Below are positions 28,248-37,995 of a stretch of DNA of 64,000 bases, in pieces. The stretch spans positions 62,001 through 126,000 of the forward strand of contig JADKCF010000004.1 in the NCBI GenBank assembly GCA_016714765.1, given 5' to 3'. The number at the start of each line of letters is the position of its first letter. Positions within the stretch are counted from its first letter, which is position 1. The notes beneath the pieces were generated by a model. That model was not told the origin of the DNA and made no database searches. It saw only the letters and a list, made by a program, of their open reading frames with translations. The DNA is from Saprospiraceae bacterium (lineage in GTDB: Bacteria > Bacteroidota > Bacteroidia > Chitinophagales > Saprospiraceae). A program made the translations under genes and the position numbers.

Positions 28248-30377
28248 ATGGGGCCAACAAAAAAAATAAATTCATTCAAAATCATATTACTGCTTGTGTT
28301 ATTGGCACAGACAGCTTTACAGGCACAGATTCTCAATGATGACTGTATATTTGCTACTCCTTTACCCTCCACAGATGGCTTTTGTTCATCAGACGGACAG
28401 TACACCAATGTCGGTGCAAAATCTGACCTTGAATTTACTCAGGGAACAGCTGCCTGTATTTCATTAAAATGGGCCAACGGCGTATGGTTTTCTTTTGTAC
28501 CCAAACAACCAGCTGTATTGATCAGGGTTCTTGGATTGGGAAATGGCGGAACCATCAGGAGTCCTAAAATTATCCTATTTGAAAAATGTGGAAAATATAT
28601 TTCCTGCTCGCCTGGAAAGGATGTGGGTATTGACGAATTAGTGTTTGACGACCTCAATATAGGTCAGACTTATTTTATCATGATAGAATCGTCCATCGGT
28701 GGTGAAGGGACTTTTAAATTATGTGTAGATGACTTTATACCTGTCAAATCTCCCGAAAGCGATTGCAGTAAAGGTGTAGTGCTTTGTGACAAATCATCTT
28801 TTGTAGTCAATAAACTCGAAGGAAACGGAAATGATAAATCTGAACTCGAAGCTAATATCTGTATTGGTGGAGAATTTGCTTCTGCCTGGTATAAATGGAC
28901 ATGTGAGACATCTGGAAGTCTGACTTTCACACTGACACCCAACAACAATTTTGCCAATCAGATCACAGATGATATCGATTTTGCCCTATACGAATTACCC
29001 AATGGCCTCGATAATTGTACCAATAAAAAATTGCTCCGTTGCGAAGGGGCAGGAGCCAATACAGACGCTTTTGGAAACGCACAGCCTCTCCCACAGTGGT
29101 CCAGATGCAACGGCCCCACCGGATTGAGAGTAGGAGAGACAGATATCTCAGAGCCTGGTGGATGTCAGGGTTCGAATAATAATTTTGTCTCACCTATAGA
29201 TATGGAAGCAGGCAAGTCCTATGTTCTTATTATCAATAATTTCAGCAGATCAGGGTTAGGCTTCGGTATCGAATTCGGTGGTAGCGGAACATTCCTGGGA
29301 CCAAAACCTGATTTTGAGGTCAATGCCAATAAGGCATTCGAATGTGATAAATCAGTTGTTTTCACCAATAAATCCTCTTCTGTCACCGATCCTATCGTGA
29401 ATTACACCTGGAACTTTGGAGACAGATCTGTACCCAATAGACAAACTGGTACAGGGCCTTATGACGTCATTTACCAGTCGTTTGGCAATAAAACAGCAGC
29501 ACTGACAGTAGAGAGTTCTCGTGGTTGTACTGTCACTAAAATAGTAGATTTTTTTGTAGATCCGTGTTGTAAAGATACCAGTACTTTAGCACTGGACGCG
29601 CTGACTACTGACCTCCGTTGTTTCGAAATTCCCGAAGGTAAAATCATCGCCATGGGCCTACGTGGGTCACCTGATTACAGCTACAGCCTGAATGGTGAGC
29701 CCTTCAGACCTAATCCACTTTATGGCAACCTGCCTGCAGGTCAGTATTTCATACGGGTTCAGGACCTCAAAGGGTGCGTAGATACCATCACTAAGCTAAT
29801 CAATCAGCCTCCACCCATCGTAGTAGATGCAGGACCTGACCAGGTAGTAGATTTTGGAAATACCACTTTTTTGAATGCCACCTATACCTCATTTAACGGG
29901 GTCGACTCATTATTCTGGAAACCACCTGGTGACTTCAGTATCAATGGTATTACCAACCCTGAAGTTTTTCCAAAAACCACGACTACTTATACTTTTATTG
30001 TCACTGACGAAAATGGCTGTACTGAAGAAGACCAGGTAACCATTCGGGTCAATAAGGAATATAAAGTTTTTGTTCCCAATATTTTTACACCTGACGGCAG
30101 TGGTGCCAATGATTTTTTTAATATCTGGACGCCAAAAGCCGTAAAATATGTAGAATTGCTCGAAGTCTACGACAGATGGGGCAACCTGGTGTATCAGGGC
30201 ATAGATACCAGAGCACCTGCATCAGGAAATCTTGTAGTAAGTACTCAAAACAACGGTTGGGATGGCAGTTTTAAAAACCTCCCTGTCCAATCCGGCATAT
30301 TTGCATGGCGAGCCAAAGTCAGATTTATAGATGATGAGATAAAAGAGTACAGCGGAGATTTGACACTTGTCAGATAA
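28248..30377 (+). CDS. Secreted multidomain protein with T9SS type B sorting domain
   Basis: This 709-residue exported protein has a signal peptide (FKIILLLVLLAQTALQAQ). Two cysteine-containing beta domains of the kind found in Bacteroidota surface proteins follow, then a PKD-like domain (FTNKSSSVTDPIVNYTWNFGD, about residues 370-440) and a SprB-like repeat (YSLNGEPFRPNPLYGNLPAGQYFIRVQD). The C-terminal gliding-motility-associated (type B) domain starts KVFVPNIFTPDGSGANDFF and ends DEIKEYSGDLTLVR. Type B domains direct export by the type IX system. A role in adhesion or gliding is possible but not shown. It is followed by lptC after 22 bases. Confidence 0.88.
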   Translation: MGPTKKINSFKIILLLVLLAQTALQAQILNDDCIFATPLPSTDGFCSSDGQYTNVGAKSDLEFTQGTAACISLKWANGVWFSFVPKQPAVLIRVLGLGNGGTIRSPKIILFEKCGKYISCSPGKDVGIDELVFDDLNIGQTYFIMIESSIGGEGTFKLCVDDFIPVKSPESDCSKGVVLCDKSSFVVNKLEGNGNDKSELEANICIGGEFASAWYKWTCETSGSLTFTLTPNNNFANQITDDIDFALYELPNGLDNCTNKKLLRCEGAGANTDAFGNAQPLPQWSRCNGPTGLRVGETDISEPGGCQGSNNNFVSPIDMEAGKSYVLIINNFSRSGLGFGIEFGGSGTFLGPKPDFEVNANKAFECDKSVVFTNKSSSVTDPIVNYTWNFGDRSVPNRQTGTGPYDVIYQSFGNKTAALTVESSRGCTVTKIVDFFVDPCCKDTSTLALDALTTDLRCFEIPEGKIIAMGLRGSPDYSYSLNGEPFRPNPLYGNLPAGQYFIRVQDLKGCVDTITKLINQPPPIVVDAGPDQVVDFGNTTFLNATYTSFNGVDSLFWKPPGDFSINGITNPEVFPKTTTTYTFIVTDENGCTEEDQVTIRVNKEYKVFVPNIFTPDGSGANDFFNIWTPKAVKYVELLEVYDRWGNLVYQGIDTRAPASGNLVVSTQNNGWDGSFKNLPVQSGIFAWRAKVRFIDDEIKEYSGDLTLVR

Positions 30378-30399
30378 ATAACATAACAAAATTTCTGAC

Positions 30400-30975
30400 A
30401 TGATTGAAAGGAGTAAAATTGCGCTCTGGAGCATGGTGATGATAGTCATTGTATCCTGTAGCAACAATGTAGACGATATAGATAAATTGCTGGCTGCGGA
30501 TCTGAGAGCAGATGTAGAGCGTGGCAACAATGTCAGAATAGTGTACAGCGACTCTGCCTTGGTGAAAGTCGTCATACATGCTCCCGTGATGGAGAGATAC
30601 ACTGATTACGGAGACAGTAAGGATGTATTTCCTAAAGGTATTTTAATGGAGTTTTTAAATGAACAAAAGGTCGTTTACAGTTGGCTCAAAGCAGAAACCG
30701 CCATCAGGGAACAACGCACCCAAAAGATAACAGCCCGAGGCAATGTTATTTTTTATAATGAAAAAAAGGAAAAACTCGAAACTCCTGAGCTTATATGGGA
30801 TGAAAAAGAGAGAATAGTCTATACGGACAAGCTAGTGAGGATCACTCAGGCAGAAAAAGGAGATACTACTTATGGGTTTGGGTTTGTGGCAAATCAGGCT
30901 TTTACCCGCTTTGAAATCAAGAAAAAAGTTCAGGGCAAAATAAATGTTTCTGAATTTGTCACTTCAATTAAGTAA
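30400..30975 (+). CDS. lptC: LPS export ABC transporter periplasmic protein LptC
   Basis: LptC bridges the inner-membrane LptBFG transporter and the periplasmic LptA chain that carries LPS outward. The 191-residue protein has an N-terminal hydrophobic segment ending IVIVSCSNN, which may be a lipobox, and then the family's beta-jellyroll pattern including APVMERYTDYGDSKDVFPKG and VYSWLKAETAIREQRTQKITARGNV. Bacteroidota LptC proteins commonly carry this lipoprotein form. The CorC/HlyC-like gene follows after 22 bases, a common pairing in the phylum. Confidence 0.88.
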   Translation: MIERSKIALWSMVMIVIVSCSNNVDDIDKLLAADLRADVERGNNVRIVYSDSALVKVVIHAPVMERYTDYGDSKDVFPKGILMEFLNEQKVVYSWLKAETAIREQRTQKITARGNVIFYNEKKEKLETPELIWDEKERIVYTDKLVRITQAEKGDTTYGFGFVANQAFTRFEIKKKVQGKINVSEFVTSIK

Positions 30976-30997
30976 TTTTGCACCGCAAACAGACTTT

Positions 30998-32272
30998 ATG
31001 TTCACGACAATCTTACTGGTGATTTTGATGCTTCTTCTTTCGGCTTTCTTTTCCGGGAGTGAAATCGCCTATCTATCAGCCAATAAACTTGGTGTAGAAG
31101 TACTTAAAAACAAAGGCTCCAAAAGAGGTCATATACTGACTGACCTGTATAATGACCCAAAAACATTTTTGAGCACGATGCTGGTGGGCAACAATATCGT
31201 TTTGGTCATGTATACGATTTTGTTTGGTTCGATAGTGACACCATTGCTGGAGATGATATTGCCGGCAGGAGGATTTGCGATCTCTTTCATAACAACTATC
31301 ATACTCACAATGGTGATTCTAATCACAGGTGAGTTTTTACCCAAAACACTTTTCAGATTATATGCCAATGAACTGATTTTCAGACTGGCGCCTGCCCTTA
31401 AATTTTCTAAATGGCTGCTTCTTATACCCAGTTGGATTCTTACAAAGACCTCCAATCTGATAATAAGACTTATTTTTGGCAATATCAAAGCAGATGATGA
31501 ATACAATATCACCAAACTTGACCTCGAGCATTATATACAAACAAAAGTCCCGGAAGAAAAAGATATTGATAAAGAGATTCTCACCAATGCCCTAAACCTG
31601 AATCAGCTCAAAGTCAGGGAATGTATGATACCCAGAAATGAAATTGTCTTTATAGATAAAAATGATGACATACAGACAGTAAAAAATGTATTCATCTCCT
31701 CCAAACATTCCAGACTCATTGTGGTCGATGGGGAGGTTGAAAACATTGTAGGATATTTTCACCATCAGCAATTATTCAAAAATATTTCATCCATCAAAAG
31801 ACACATCATGGAAATAGATTTTGTGCCGGATGTGATGAATGTCCAGGATCTGATGCATAAATTTATCAAAGATAGCAGCAATATAGCTTGTGTTGTAGAT
31901 GAGTTCGGTGGTACTGCCGGCATTATCACTCTGGAGGATATACTGGAAGAAATCTTTGGTGAGATTGCCGATGAGCATGACGAAGAAGATTTTACTGAAA
32001 AAATGATTTCAGAGCACGAGTTTATTTTTTCAGGCAGACTGGAGTTAGCTTACTTAAATTCCAAATATGAACACCTTGATTTTCCGGAGGAAGACTATGT
32101 CACCCTTTCGGGATATATTGTGATGACTTATGGGTCTATTCCTGAAGAAGGGGAGGAAATCCTTCTGGACAATTATAAATTTGTCATCTTGTCCAAATCA
32201 GACACTAAGATCGAAGAAGTAAGAGTGATCAAAATATCTGGTCATACAGAAAAAAAATCGTCCAACAGCTGA
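30998..32272 (+). CDS. CNNM/CorC-HlyC family transmembrane protein with CBS domains
   Basis: The 424-residue protein has an N-terminal CNNM (DUF21) domain with about four membrane helices beginning SAFFSGSEIAYLSANK. A pair of CBS domains follows (about residues 190-320, starting MIPRNEIVFIDKND, with CVVDEFGGTAGIITLEDILEEIFGEI), and then a C-terminal CorC_HlyC domain. Homologues are linked to magnesium or divalent-cation transport and sometimes annotated hemolysins. The start ATG 30998 gives MFTTILLVILM; the frame opens 54 bases earlier inside lptC, which is less likely. Confidence 0.92.
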   Translation: MFTTILLVILMLLLSAFFSGSEIAYLSANKLGVEVLKNKGSKRGHILTDLYNDPKTFLSTMLVGNNIVLVMYTILFGSIVTPLLEMILPAGGFAISFITTIILTMVILITGEFLPKTLFRLYANELIFRLAPALKFSKWLLLIPSWILTKTSNLIIRLIFGNIKADDEYNITKLDLEHYIQTKVPEEKDIDKEILTNALNLNQLKVRECMIPRNEIVFIDKNDDIQTVKNVFISSKHSRLIVVDGEVENIVGYFHHQQLFKNISSIKRHIMEIDFVPDVMNVQDLMHKFIKDSSNIACVVDEFGGTAGIITLEDILEEIFGEIADEHDEEDFTEKMISEHEFIFSGRLELAYLNSKYEHLDFPEEDYVTLSGYIVMTYGSIPEEGEEILLDNYKFVILSKSDTKIEEVRVIKISGHTEKKSSNS

Positions 32273-32465
32273 TTTTAATTTCGGCATAGCATCTCATGTT
32301 TAGTTAATATGATCAATAAACCGATGATATAACTCGTTTAATTATCATGATTAACAAATTATAGAATTTTAATTTATCTGATAATACTACCCAAAGATTG
32401 GATTTGATTATATCATCATAAAAAAAGTTTAATCATATACCTTACAAGATTAAACAAATTTGCGT

Positions 32466-32473
32466 TACTTTTG
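32466..32473 (+). promoter_or_regulatory. Candidate -7 promoter box of the isc operon
   Basis: TACTTTTG matches TAnnTTTG 28 bases upstream of the iscS ATG. The 230 bases before it are AT-rich and gene-free. No IscR-type operator was recognised. Confidence 0.5.
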
Positions 32474-32501
32474 TATTTAGATTAAATATAATTAAGAAAT
32501 A

Positions 32502-33725
32502 ATGGCTGATAACAGACTGATTTATCTTGACAACAATGCTACTACACCTACAGACCCCAGGGTAGTAGAAACCATGCTTCCATATTTTTATGAAATACCG
32601 GGTAATGCTGCCAGCAGAAATCACCCATATGGATGGAAAGCTGAGGAAGCTGTAGAGTATGCCCGTGAGCAGGTGGCTGATTTATTGGAAGTAGACCCGA
32701 AGGAGATTATATTCACTTCAGGTGCGACTGAATCAGATAATTTGGCTATCAAAGGCGTGTTCGAAATGTACGCATCCAAAGGAAATCACATCATCACTGC
32801 CAAGACAGAACATAAAGCAGTCCTCGATGCCTGTAAGAAGGTAGAAAAAATGGGCGGTCAGGTTACATATCTCAATGTTCAAAATGATGGTCTTGTAGAT
32901 CTGAAAGAACTGGAAGCAGCCATTACTGACAAAACCATCATGATATCTATCATGTGGGCCAATAATGAAACAGGTGTCATCCAACACATGAAAGAGATAG
33001 GCGACATATGTAATAAGCATGGTATTTTGTTTATGAGTGACGCCACTCAGGCAGTGGGCAAAATTCCTGCACATCCCAAAGAAGTAGGCGTGCACCTGAT
33101 GGCTTTTACATCGCACAAGATGTACGGACCCAAAGGTGTAGGAGCCCTGTATGTGTGCAGAAAAAATCCGAGAGTGAAAGTCACTGCCCAAATGGATGGT
33201 GGTGGCCACGAAAGAGGAATGAGATCTGGTACACTTAATGTCCCGGGAATCGTAGGTTTTGGGAAGGCTGCTGCCATCGCAAAAGCTGAAATGGCTGAAG
33301 AAAGCAAAAGATTGTCCAAACTTCGAGATAAACTGGAGAGCGGATTTAAAAACAGCCTTGAAGAAGTATATATAAATGGAAATGTAGATTCAAGGATGCC
33401 GCATGTTACCAATATATCCTTTAAGCATGTGGAGGGCGAAGGCCTCATGATGACATTTAATCAGAATATTGCAGTGTCATCAGGATCAGCCTGTACTTCA
33501 GCATCACTAGAGCCATCATATGTACTGGTAGCATTAGGTTTGGGTGACGATCTTGCTCATTCATCTATCAGATTTAGTTTGGGCCGGTTTACAACAGAAG
33601 ACGATGTAGACTATGCATTAGAAGCAGTAAGTAAAGGCGTCACTCACATGAGGGATCTAAGCCCTATCTGGGAGATGTACAAAGAAGGTATTGATCTTGA
33701 TGCTGTAGAATGGTCTGAACATTAA
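32502..33725 (+). CDS. iscS: Cysteine desulfurase IscS
   Basis: IscS uses PLP to remove sulfur from cysteine and passes it to IscU for Fe-S cluster assembly. The 407-residue protein has YLDNNATTPTDPRV at the N-terminus, the PLP lysine in SHKMYGPKG (K206) and the sulfur-carrying loop SSGSACTSASLEPSYVL (C331), which marks a group I (IscS/NifS-type) enzyme. It is first in the run iscS-iscU-iscA-like. Confidence 0.97.
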   Translation: MADNRLIYLDNNATTPTDPRVVETMLPYFYEIPGNAASRNHPYGWKAEEAVEYAREQVADLLEVDPKEIIFTSGATESDNLAIKGVFEMYASKGNHIITAKTEHKAVLDACKKVEKMGGQVTYLNVQNDGLVDLKELEAAITDKTIMISIMWANNETGVIQHMKEIGDICNKHGILFMSDATQAVGKIPAHPKEVGVHLMAFTSHKMYGPKGVGALYVCRKNPRVKVTAQMDGGGHERGMRSGTLNVPGIVGFGKAAAIAKAEMAEESKRLSKLRDKLESGFKNSLEEVYINGNVDSRMPHVTNISFKHVEGEGLMMTFNQNIAVSSGSACTSASLEPSYVLVALGLGDDLAHSSIRFSLGRFTTEDDVDYALEAVSKGVTHMRDLSPIWEMYKEGIDLDAVEWSEH

Positions 33726-33753
33726 ATAATTTATAAATTAAAAAATAATAGAT

Positions 33754-34149
33754 ATGGCTTATTCAGAAAAATTACTTGATCATTTCAAAAATCCTAAAAA
33801 CGTGGGTACCATGGACAAGGATAAAAAAAATGTCGGTACAGGATTAGTAGGTGCTCCTGAGTGCGGTGATGTCATGAGGTTACAGATAGAAGTAGATGAA
33901 TCTACAGATACCATCATAGATGCCAAATTTAAGACTTTTGGTTGTGGTTCGGCTATTGCCTCTTCTTCTCTGGCAACAGAGTGGCTTAAGGGTAAAACGA
34001 TTGATCAGGCTCTTACAATAGACAATATGGCTATTGTAGAGGAATTGGCACTTCCACCGGTCAAAATCCATTGTTCAGTTTTGGCTGAGGATGCCATAAA
34101 AAGCGCCATTGCCGACTATAAAAAGAAAAATGAAAAAGTGCCGGCTTAG
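33754..34149 (+). CDS. iscU: Fe-S cluster scaffold protein IscU
   Basis: IscU is the scaffold on which Fe-S clusters are built. The 131-residue protein has the three conserved cysteines at C37 (GAPECGD, with Asp39), C64 (TFGCGSAIASSS) and C107 (PPVKIHCSVLAEDA). The C-terminal KIHCSVLAEDAIKSAI is typical of IscU rather than NifU or SufU. It starts 28 bases after iscS. Confidence 0.97.
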   Translation: MAYSEKLLDHFKNPKNVGTMDKDKKNVGTGLVGAPECGDVMRLQIEVDESTDTIIDAKFKTFGCGSAIASSSLATEWLKGKTIDQALTIDNMAIVEELALPPVKIHCSVLAEDAIKSAIADYKKKNEKVPA

Positions 34150-34187
34150 TCCTTTTTTCTGTATTTATAACCGAAAGTAAACATTAT

Positions 34188-34514
34188 ATGTTATTTGTTG
34201 CCGATAGTGCCAAGGAAAGAATCAAAGAGATCGTAGAAAGTAAAAGCTTATCTGAAGATTATTTTGTGAGGGTAAGTGTGACCAGTGGGGGATGTTCAGG
34301 ACTAAGCTATCAGATGGATTTTGATAACGAAAACAAACCCAATGATCAGGTTTTTGATGATAACGGTGTGAAAATCGTGACTGACCTCAAGAGTTTTCTT
34401 TATCTATGCAATACTACTTTGGAATTTTCAGGTGGACTGGAAGGTAAAGGGTTTTATTTTAATCATCCTAATGCTGCCAGAACCTGTGGATGTGGCGAAA
34501 GTTTTGCAGTGTAG
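34188..34514 (+). CDS. iscA: IscA/HesB-family Fe-S carrier protein
   Basis: This 108-residue A-type carrier protein has the three invariant cysteines at C36 (SGGCSGLSYQM), C100 and C102 (RTCGCGESF). A-type carriers receive clusters from IscU and deliver them to target proteins. Which subtype (IscA, ErpA or SufA) cannot be told from sequence alone; the isc context favours IscA. The gene is 38 bases after iscU and is followed by a strong terminator. Confidence 0.92.
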   Translation: MLFVADSAKERIKEIVESKSLSEDYFVRVSVTSGGCSGLSYQMDFDNENKPNDQVFDDNGVKIVTDLKSFLYLCNTTLEFSGGLEGKGFYFNHPNAARTCGCGESFAV

Positions 34515-34560
34515 AATAATAATAAAAGAAATACGATCATCCAAATAGGTACGGTTATAA

Positions 34561-34597
34561 AAAAAAAGGAGAATTAAATAAATTCTCCTTTTTTTTT
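34561..34597. terminator. Bidirectional terminator between iscA and ccoP
   Basis: AAAAAAAGGAGAATT pairs with AATTCTCCTTTTTTT around an AAATA loop. A and T runs on both sides make it work in both directions for these convergent operons. Confidence 0.88.
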
Positions 34598-34624
34598 AAA
34601 GGTCCATTTAAGTTCTGTTTTACA

Positions 34625-35611
34625 TTAAAGACTGTCTGAAGGGTTGGTAGAAGGGCTTTTGAGTGTTGTACTGTCCTTTGTTGCCGGCGCAGCCCCTACA
34701 TCTCCGGCAGGCTCATAAAGATCGCCCTGAGGCGCTTTTGCGTTAGGTGGATTGGTACCCTGTAGCGATAATATATAGCTGGCCACTTTTTGCATGGCGC
34801 CGGGTCTGAGCTGAGACTTCCAGGATATCATCCCTTTTTCAGGTACACCATATTTAATGGTAGTGAAAAGATTATTTATACTACCCCCATGAATCCAGTA
34901 CTTGTCCGTAAAATTTGGTCCTACGGTTCCTTCCCCATTTGCACCATGGCAAACCAGACAATTCGCAGTGTAGATTTCTTTCCCTTCAGCCAGATCCTTT
35001 GTATCTGTAAGAAGGGTCACTGTTTTTTCGTCTATAGCATCAGCTTGTGTAGAGAGAAACCTGGCCTTGTCTGCCTCACCAAGTTCCATCGCTGCTATAT
35101 ACTCCTGCTCTTGATTAGGCCCTTTGGCTGATACGTGATAATACCAAAGATATCCGGCAGCCCATATGATCGTACCGTAGAACAACCACAACCACCAAGG
35201 CGGTAATGAGTTGTCCAACTCGCGGATTCCATCATACTCATGCCCAAGATCGATATCTGCTTCTTTATCTTTGGGCACCAAATTCCATGCTTTGTCAGAT
35301 ATGGTACTCCACAATGAACCAGCTGGAGTAAGGTTGGCTTTTTCCAGCCCTTCAGGACCGAATTTCTCCAGAAGCTTCATTTTCTGAACTTCTATCAATG
35401 CCCAGATAAGACTCAACCCTGCCATGATTACTCCAATGAGCACCAGTACTGCCAGTATTAAAAAAATATTGTTATACGCCATGTTGAGGACATTGGGTGC
35501 AGCCTGAGCGGCTCCTTCAGCCGGGGCAGCAGTATCCTGAGCATAAATGCCCACAGCGCTCAATAGTGTTGTTATATAAAGTATGATGGTTAAAAAGAGC
35601 TTCTTCATCAT
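34625..35611 (-). CDS. ccoP: cbb3-type cytochrome c oxidase subunit CcoP (single-heme form)
   Basis: CcoP is the electron-entry subunit of cbb3 oxidase. This 328-residue protein starts with a signal-peptide-like segment ending GIYAQ, has two membrane segments (about residues 50-72 and 138-157), an N-terminal cbb3 oxidase domain (LPPWWLWLFYGTIIWAAGYLWYY) and one cytochrome c domain with CLVCH plus the methionine-containing KGMISWKSQLRPG. Proteobacterial CcoP normally has two heme c sites; only one CxxCH is present here, as is usual in Bacteroidota. The C-terminal tail is low-complexity. It is the last structural gene of the operon, ending at the shared terminator. Confidence 0.93.
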   Translation of the reverse strand: MMKKLFLTIILYITTLLSAVGIYAQDTAAPAEGAAQAAPNVLNMAYNNIFLILAVLVLIGVIMAGLSLIWALIEVQKMKLLEKFGPEGLEKANLTPAGSLWSTISDKAWNLVPKDKEADIDLGHEYDGIRELDNSLPPWWLWLFYGTIIWAAGYLWYYHVSAKGPNQEQEYIAAMELGEADKARFLSTQADAIDEKTVTLLTDTKDLAEGKEIYTANCLVCHGANGEGTVGPNFTDKYWIHGGSINNLFTTIKYGVPEKGMISWKSQLRPGAMQKVASYILSLQGTNPPNAKAPQGDLYEPAGDVGAAPATKDSTTLKSPSTNPSDSL

Positions 35612-35656
35612 TTTATTTTTGATTTTTTGTTTAATAATGATTTAAATTGATTTGGT

Positions 35657-35821
35657 TCAGGCATCGTCATCCAAAGGAAGATTTTCCATCCTCTTGATGA
35701 CAGGATTGTTTTTTCTGAAAGCCATCAAAGCACTTAGTACAAATATGGTCATAAATGTTATCAATGCGAAAATGGCCATCCAGTTGATATTGCCTGCGCC
35801 TTCTAATATATATTTTGCCAT
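35657..35821 (-). CDS. ccoQ: Small single-helix protein, CcoQ-like
   Basis: This 54-residue frame begins MAKYILEGAGNINWMAIFAL and has one membrane helix (about residues 14-35), followed by a charged tail RKNNPVIKRMENLPLDDDA. Its size, topology and position between ccoNO and ccoP fit the CcoQ subunit that stabilises the cbb3 complex. The sequence is too short for a firm family assignment, so CcoQ is inference from context. The start ATG is 25 bases after the ccoNO stop. Confidence 0.75.
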   Translation of the reverse strand: MAKYILEGAGNINWMAIFALITFMTIFVLSALMAFRKNNPVIKRMENLPLDDDA

Positions 35822-35846
35822 GATATTTAAATTTTAGCTTGATGAT

Positions 35847-37976
35847 TTATTTAGAAGGTACTTTAACTTTGATATCCGTACCCAATCTTTGCAGGTACGC
35901 AATCAGAGCAACGATCTCTTTATTTTCCAGATTTTCCTGAGTGATTTTATCTTTAGCAAGGCTTTCGGCAATTTTTTTGGATTGCGCTTTCAGATCATCC
36001 ACTGCCTTGTCTGCAAATCCATCAGGATATGGTGTACCCAGTGATTGTAAAACTTTGATTTTTGAAGCTGTATATTGTGTATTCAGATCTTTTTTATGCA
36101 ACCATGGATATGGAGGCATGATAGAGCCCGGCGCCATGGATGTTGGGTCCATCATGTGGTTGTAATGCCAGCTATCAGGATATTTTGCACCTACTCTATG
36201 CAAATCCGGACCGGTACGCTTGCTTCCCCACAAGAATGGTCTGTCGTAAATAAACTCTCCTGATTTGGAGTATTCTCCATACCTTTCAGTTTCACTTCTG
36301 AATGGTCTTACCATCTGAGAGTGGCAACCGACACAACCTTCTCTGATGTATAGATCACGGCCTTCCATTTCAAGAGGTGTATAAGGTTTAACAGAAGCTA
36401 TCTTTGGCACGTTATTATCAATCATCATCATAGGTATAATCTCTACCATCCCGCCTATCAAAACCAATACAGCACTTAATATCAACATTTGAATAGGTTT
36501 TCTTTCTATCCATTTGTGCCAGTATTCATTGTTATGTGCTTCGTAGGCCACCAATGCAGGTGCAGACGCCTCCTGATCGGCAATAAGTTTGCCACTTTGT
36601 ACAGTTTTCACAAGGTTGTATATCATGACTATGACACCACTGAAGTAAATAGTACCACCTATGGCTCTGATCATATACATGGGTAATATTTGTGTCACTG
36701 TTTCCAGGAAGTTACCATACTGCAGGAAGCCGTCCGGTGTAAATTGTTTCCACATCAAAGACTGTGTCCATCCCGCCCAGTACAAAGGAATAGCATAAAA
36801 AAGAATTCCTAAAGTTCCGATCCAGAAGTGAGTGTTGGCTAGTTTTACAGAATATAGTTTTGTACCATGTATTCTGGGTATGAGCCAGTACAACATACCG
36901 AATGTCAACATACCATTCCAACCCAAAGCACCTATATGTACGTGACCTACTGTCCAGTCAGTATAGTGTGTGATGGCATTCAAAGATTTTACTGATAATA
37001 GCGGACCTTCTAAGGTAGCCATACCATAAGCAGTCACCGCTACTACAAAAAACTTAAGAATAGGATCTGTCCTCACTTTATCCCAAACGCCTCTGAGTGT
37101 CAATAGACCATTCAACATACCGCCCCATGAGGGTGCGATGAGCATGATGGAGAACACTGTTCCGAGTGATTGAGCCCAGTCAGGTAGTGAAGTATATAAT
37201 AAATGGTGAGGGCCTGCCCATATATAGATAAATATCAATCCCCAGAAGTGAATGATGGATAATTTATAAGAGTACACCGGTCTGTTGGCCGCTTTTGGCA
37301 TAAAGTAGTACATCAAACCCAAATAAGGTGTTGTAAGGAAAAATGCCACCGCATTGTGACCATACCACCATTGAATCAAGGCATCTTGAACTCCTGCAAA
37401 AGCATATACACCATGACCAAGACTGACTGGTATTTGTATATTATTAAATACGTGTAACACTGTAACAGTGATCCAAGTGGCAATATAAAACCATATAGCT
37501 ACATATAAGTGCTGCTCTCTTCTTTTAAGTATAGTCCCAAACATATTGATACCAAATATGATCCAGACCACAGCTATTGCCAAGTCTATAGGCCAGATCA
37601 ATTCAGCATATTCCTTACTACTTGTGAGCCCCAAAGGAAGAGTAATAGCTGCTGATAAGATGATCAGTTGCCATCCCCAAAAGTGAAGATTGGATAGTAA
37701 GTCACTAAACATCCTTGTTTTAAGAAGTCTCTGGAGAGAATAATATACTCCTGTAAAAATACCGTTACCCACAAATGCAAAAATCACCGCATTGGTGTGT
37801 AATGGTCTGATCCTACCGTAAGTGGTCTCAGCTAAGCCAAGGTTCATTGCGGGAAAAACCAGTTGAAGAGCAGCAAGAATACCCACCAACATACCTATCA
37901 CCCCGAAAATAACGGAAGCGTAAGCAAAATTGCGTACTATCTTGTTGTCATAACTAAATGTTTCTAAATTTGCCAT
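35847..37976 (-). CDS. ccoNO: Fused cbb3 oxidase catalytic subunits CcoN-CcoO
   Basis: The 709-residue protein fuses subunit I (CcoN, about residues 1-480) with the heme c subunit II (CcoO, about 510-709). CcoN has the low-spin heme histidine in RPLHTNAV, the CuB/heme b3 ligands in WYGHNAVAFFLTTPYLGL, AGPHHLLYTSLPDW, and HYTDWTVGHVHIGALGWNG. CcoO has CVGCH and GSIMPPYPW, with a methionine expected as the axial ligand. The N-O fusion is characteristic of Bacteroidota. The enzyme is a high-affinity terminal oxidase for microaerobic respiration. It precedes ccoQ and ccoP on the minus strand. Confidence 0.97.
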   Translation of the reverse strand: MANLETFSYDNKIVRNFAYASVIFGVIGMLVGILAALQLVFPAMNLGLAETTYGRIRPLHTNAVIFAFVGNGIFTGVYYSLQRLLKTRMFSDLLSNLHFWGWQLIILSAAITLPLGLTSSKEYAELIWPIDLAIAVVWIIFGINMFGTILKRREQHLYVAIWFYIATWITVTVLHVFNNIQIPVSLGHGVYAFAGVQDALIQWWYGHNAVAFFLTTPYLGLMYYFMPKAANRPVYSYKLSIIHFWGLIFIYIWAGPHHLLYTSLPDWAQSLGTVFSIMLIAPSWGGMLNGLLTLRGVWDKVRTDPILKFFVVAVTAYGMATLEGPLLSVKSLNAITHYTDWTVGHVHIGALGWNGMLTFGMLYWLIPRIHGTKLYSVKLANTHFWIGTLGILFYAIPLYWAGWTQSLMWKQFTPDGFLQYGNFLETVTQILPMYMIRAIGGTIYFSGVIVMIYNLVKTVQSGKLIADQEASAPALVAYEAHNNEYWHKWIERKPIQMLILSAVLVLIGGMVEIIPMMMIDNNVPKIASVKPYTPLEMEGRDLYIREGCVGCHSQMVRPFRSETERYGEYSKSGEFIYDRPFLWGSKRTGPDLHRVGAKYPDSWHYNHMMDPTSMAPGSIMPPYPWLHKKDLNTQYTASKIKVLQSLGTPYPDGFADKAVDDLKAQSKKIAESLAKDKITQENLENKEIVALIAYLQRLGTDIKVKVPSK

Positions 37977-37995
37977 AAGTCAGATTTTATTATTA

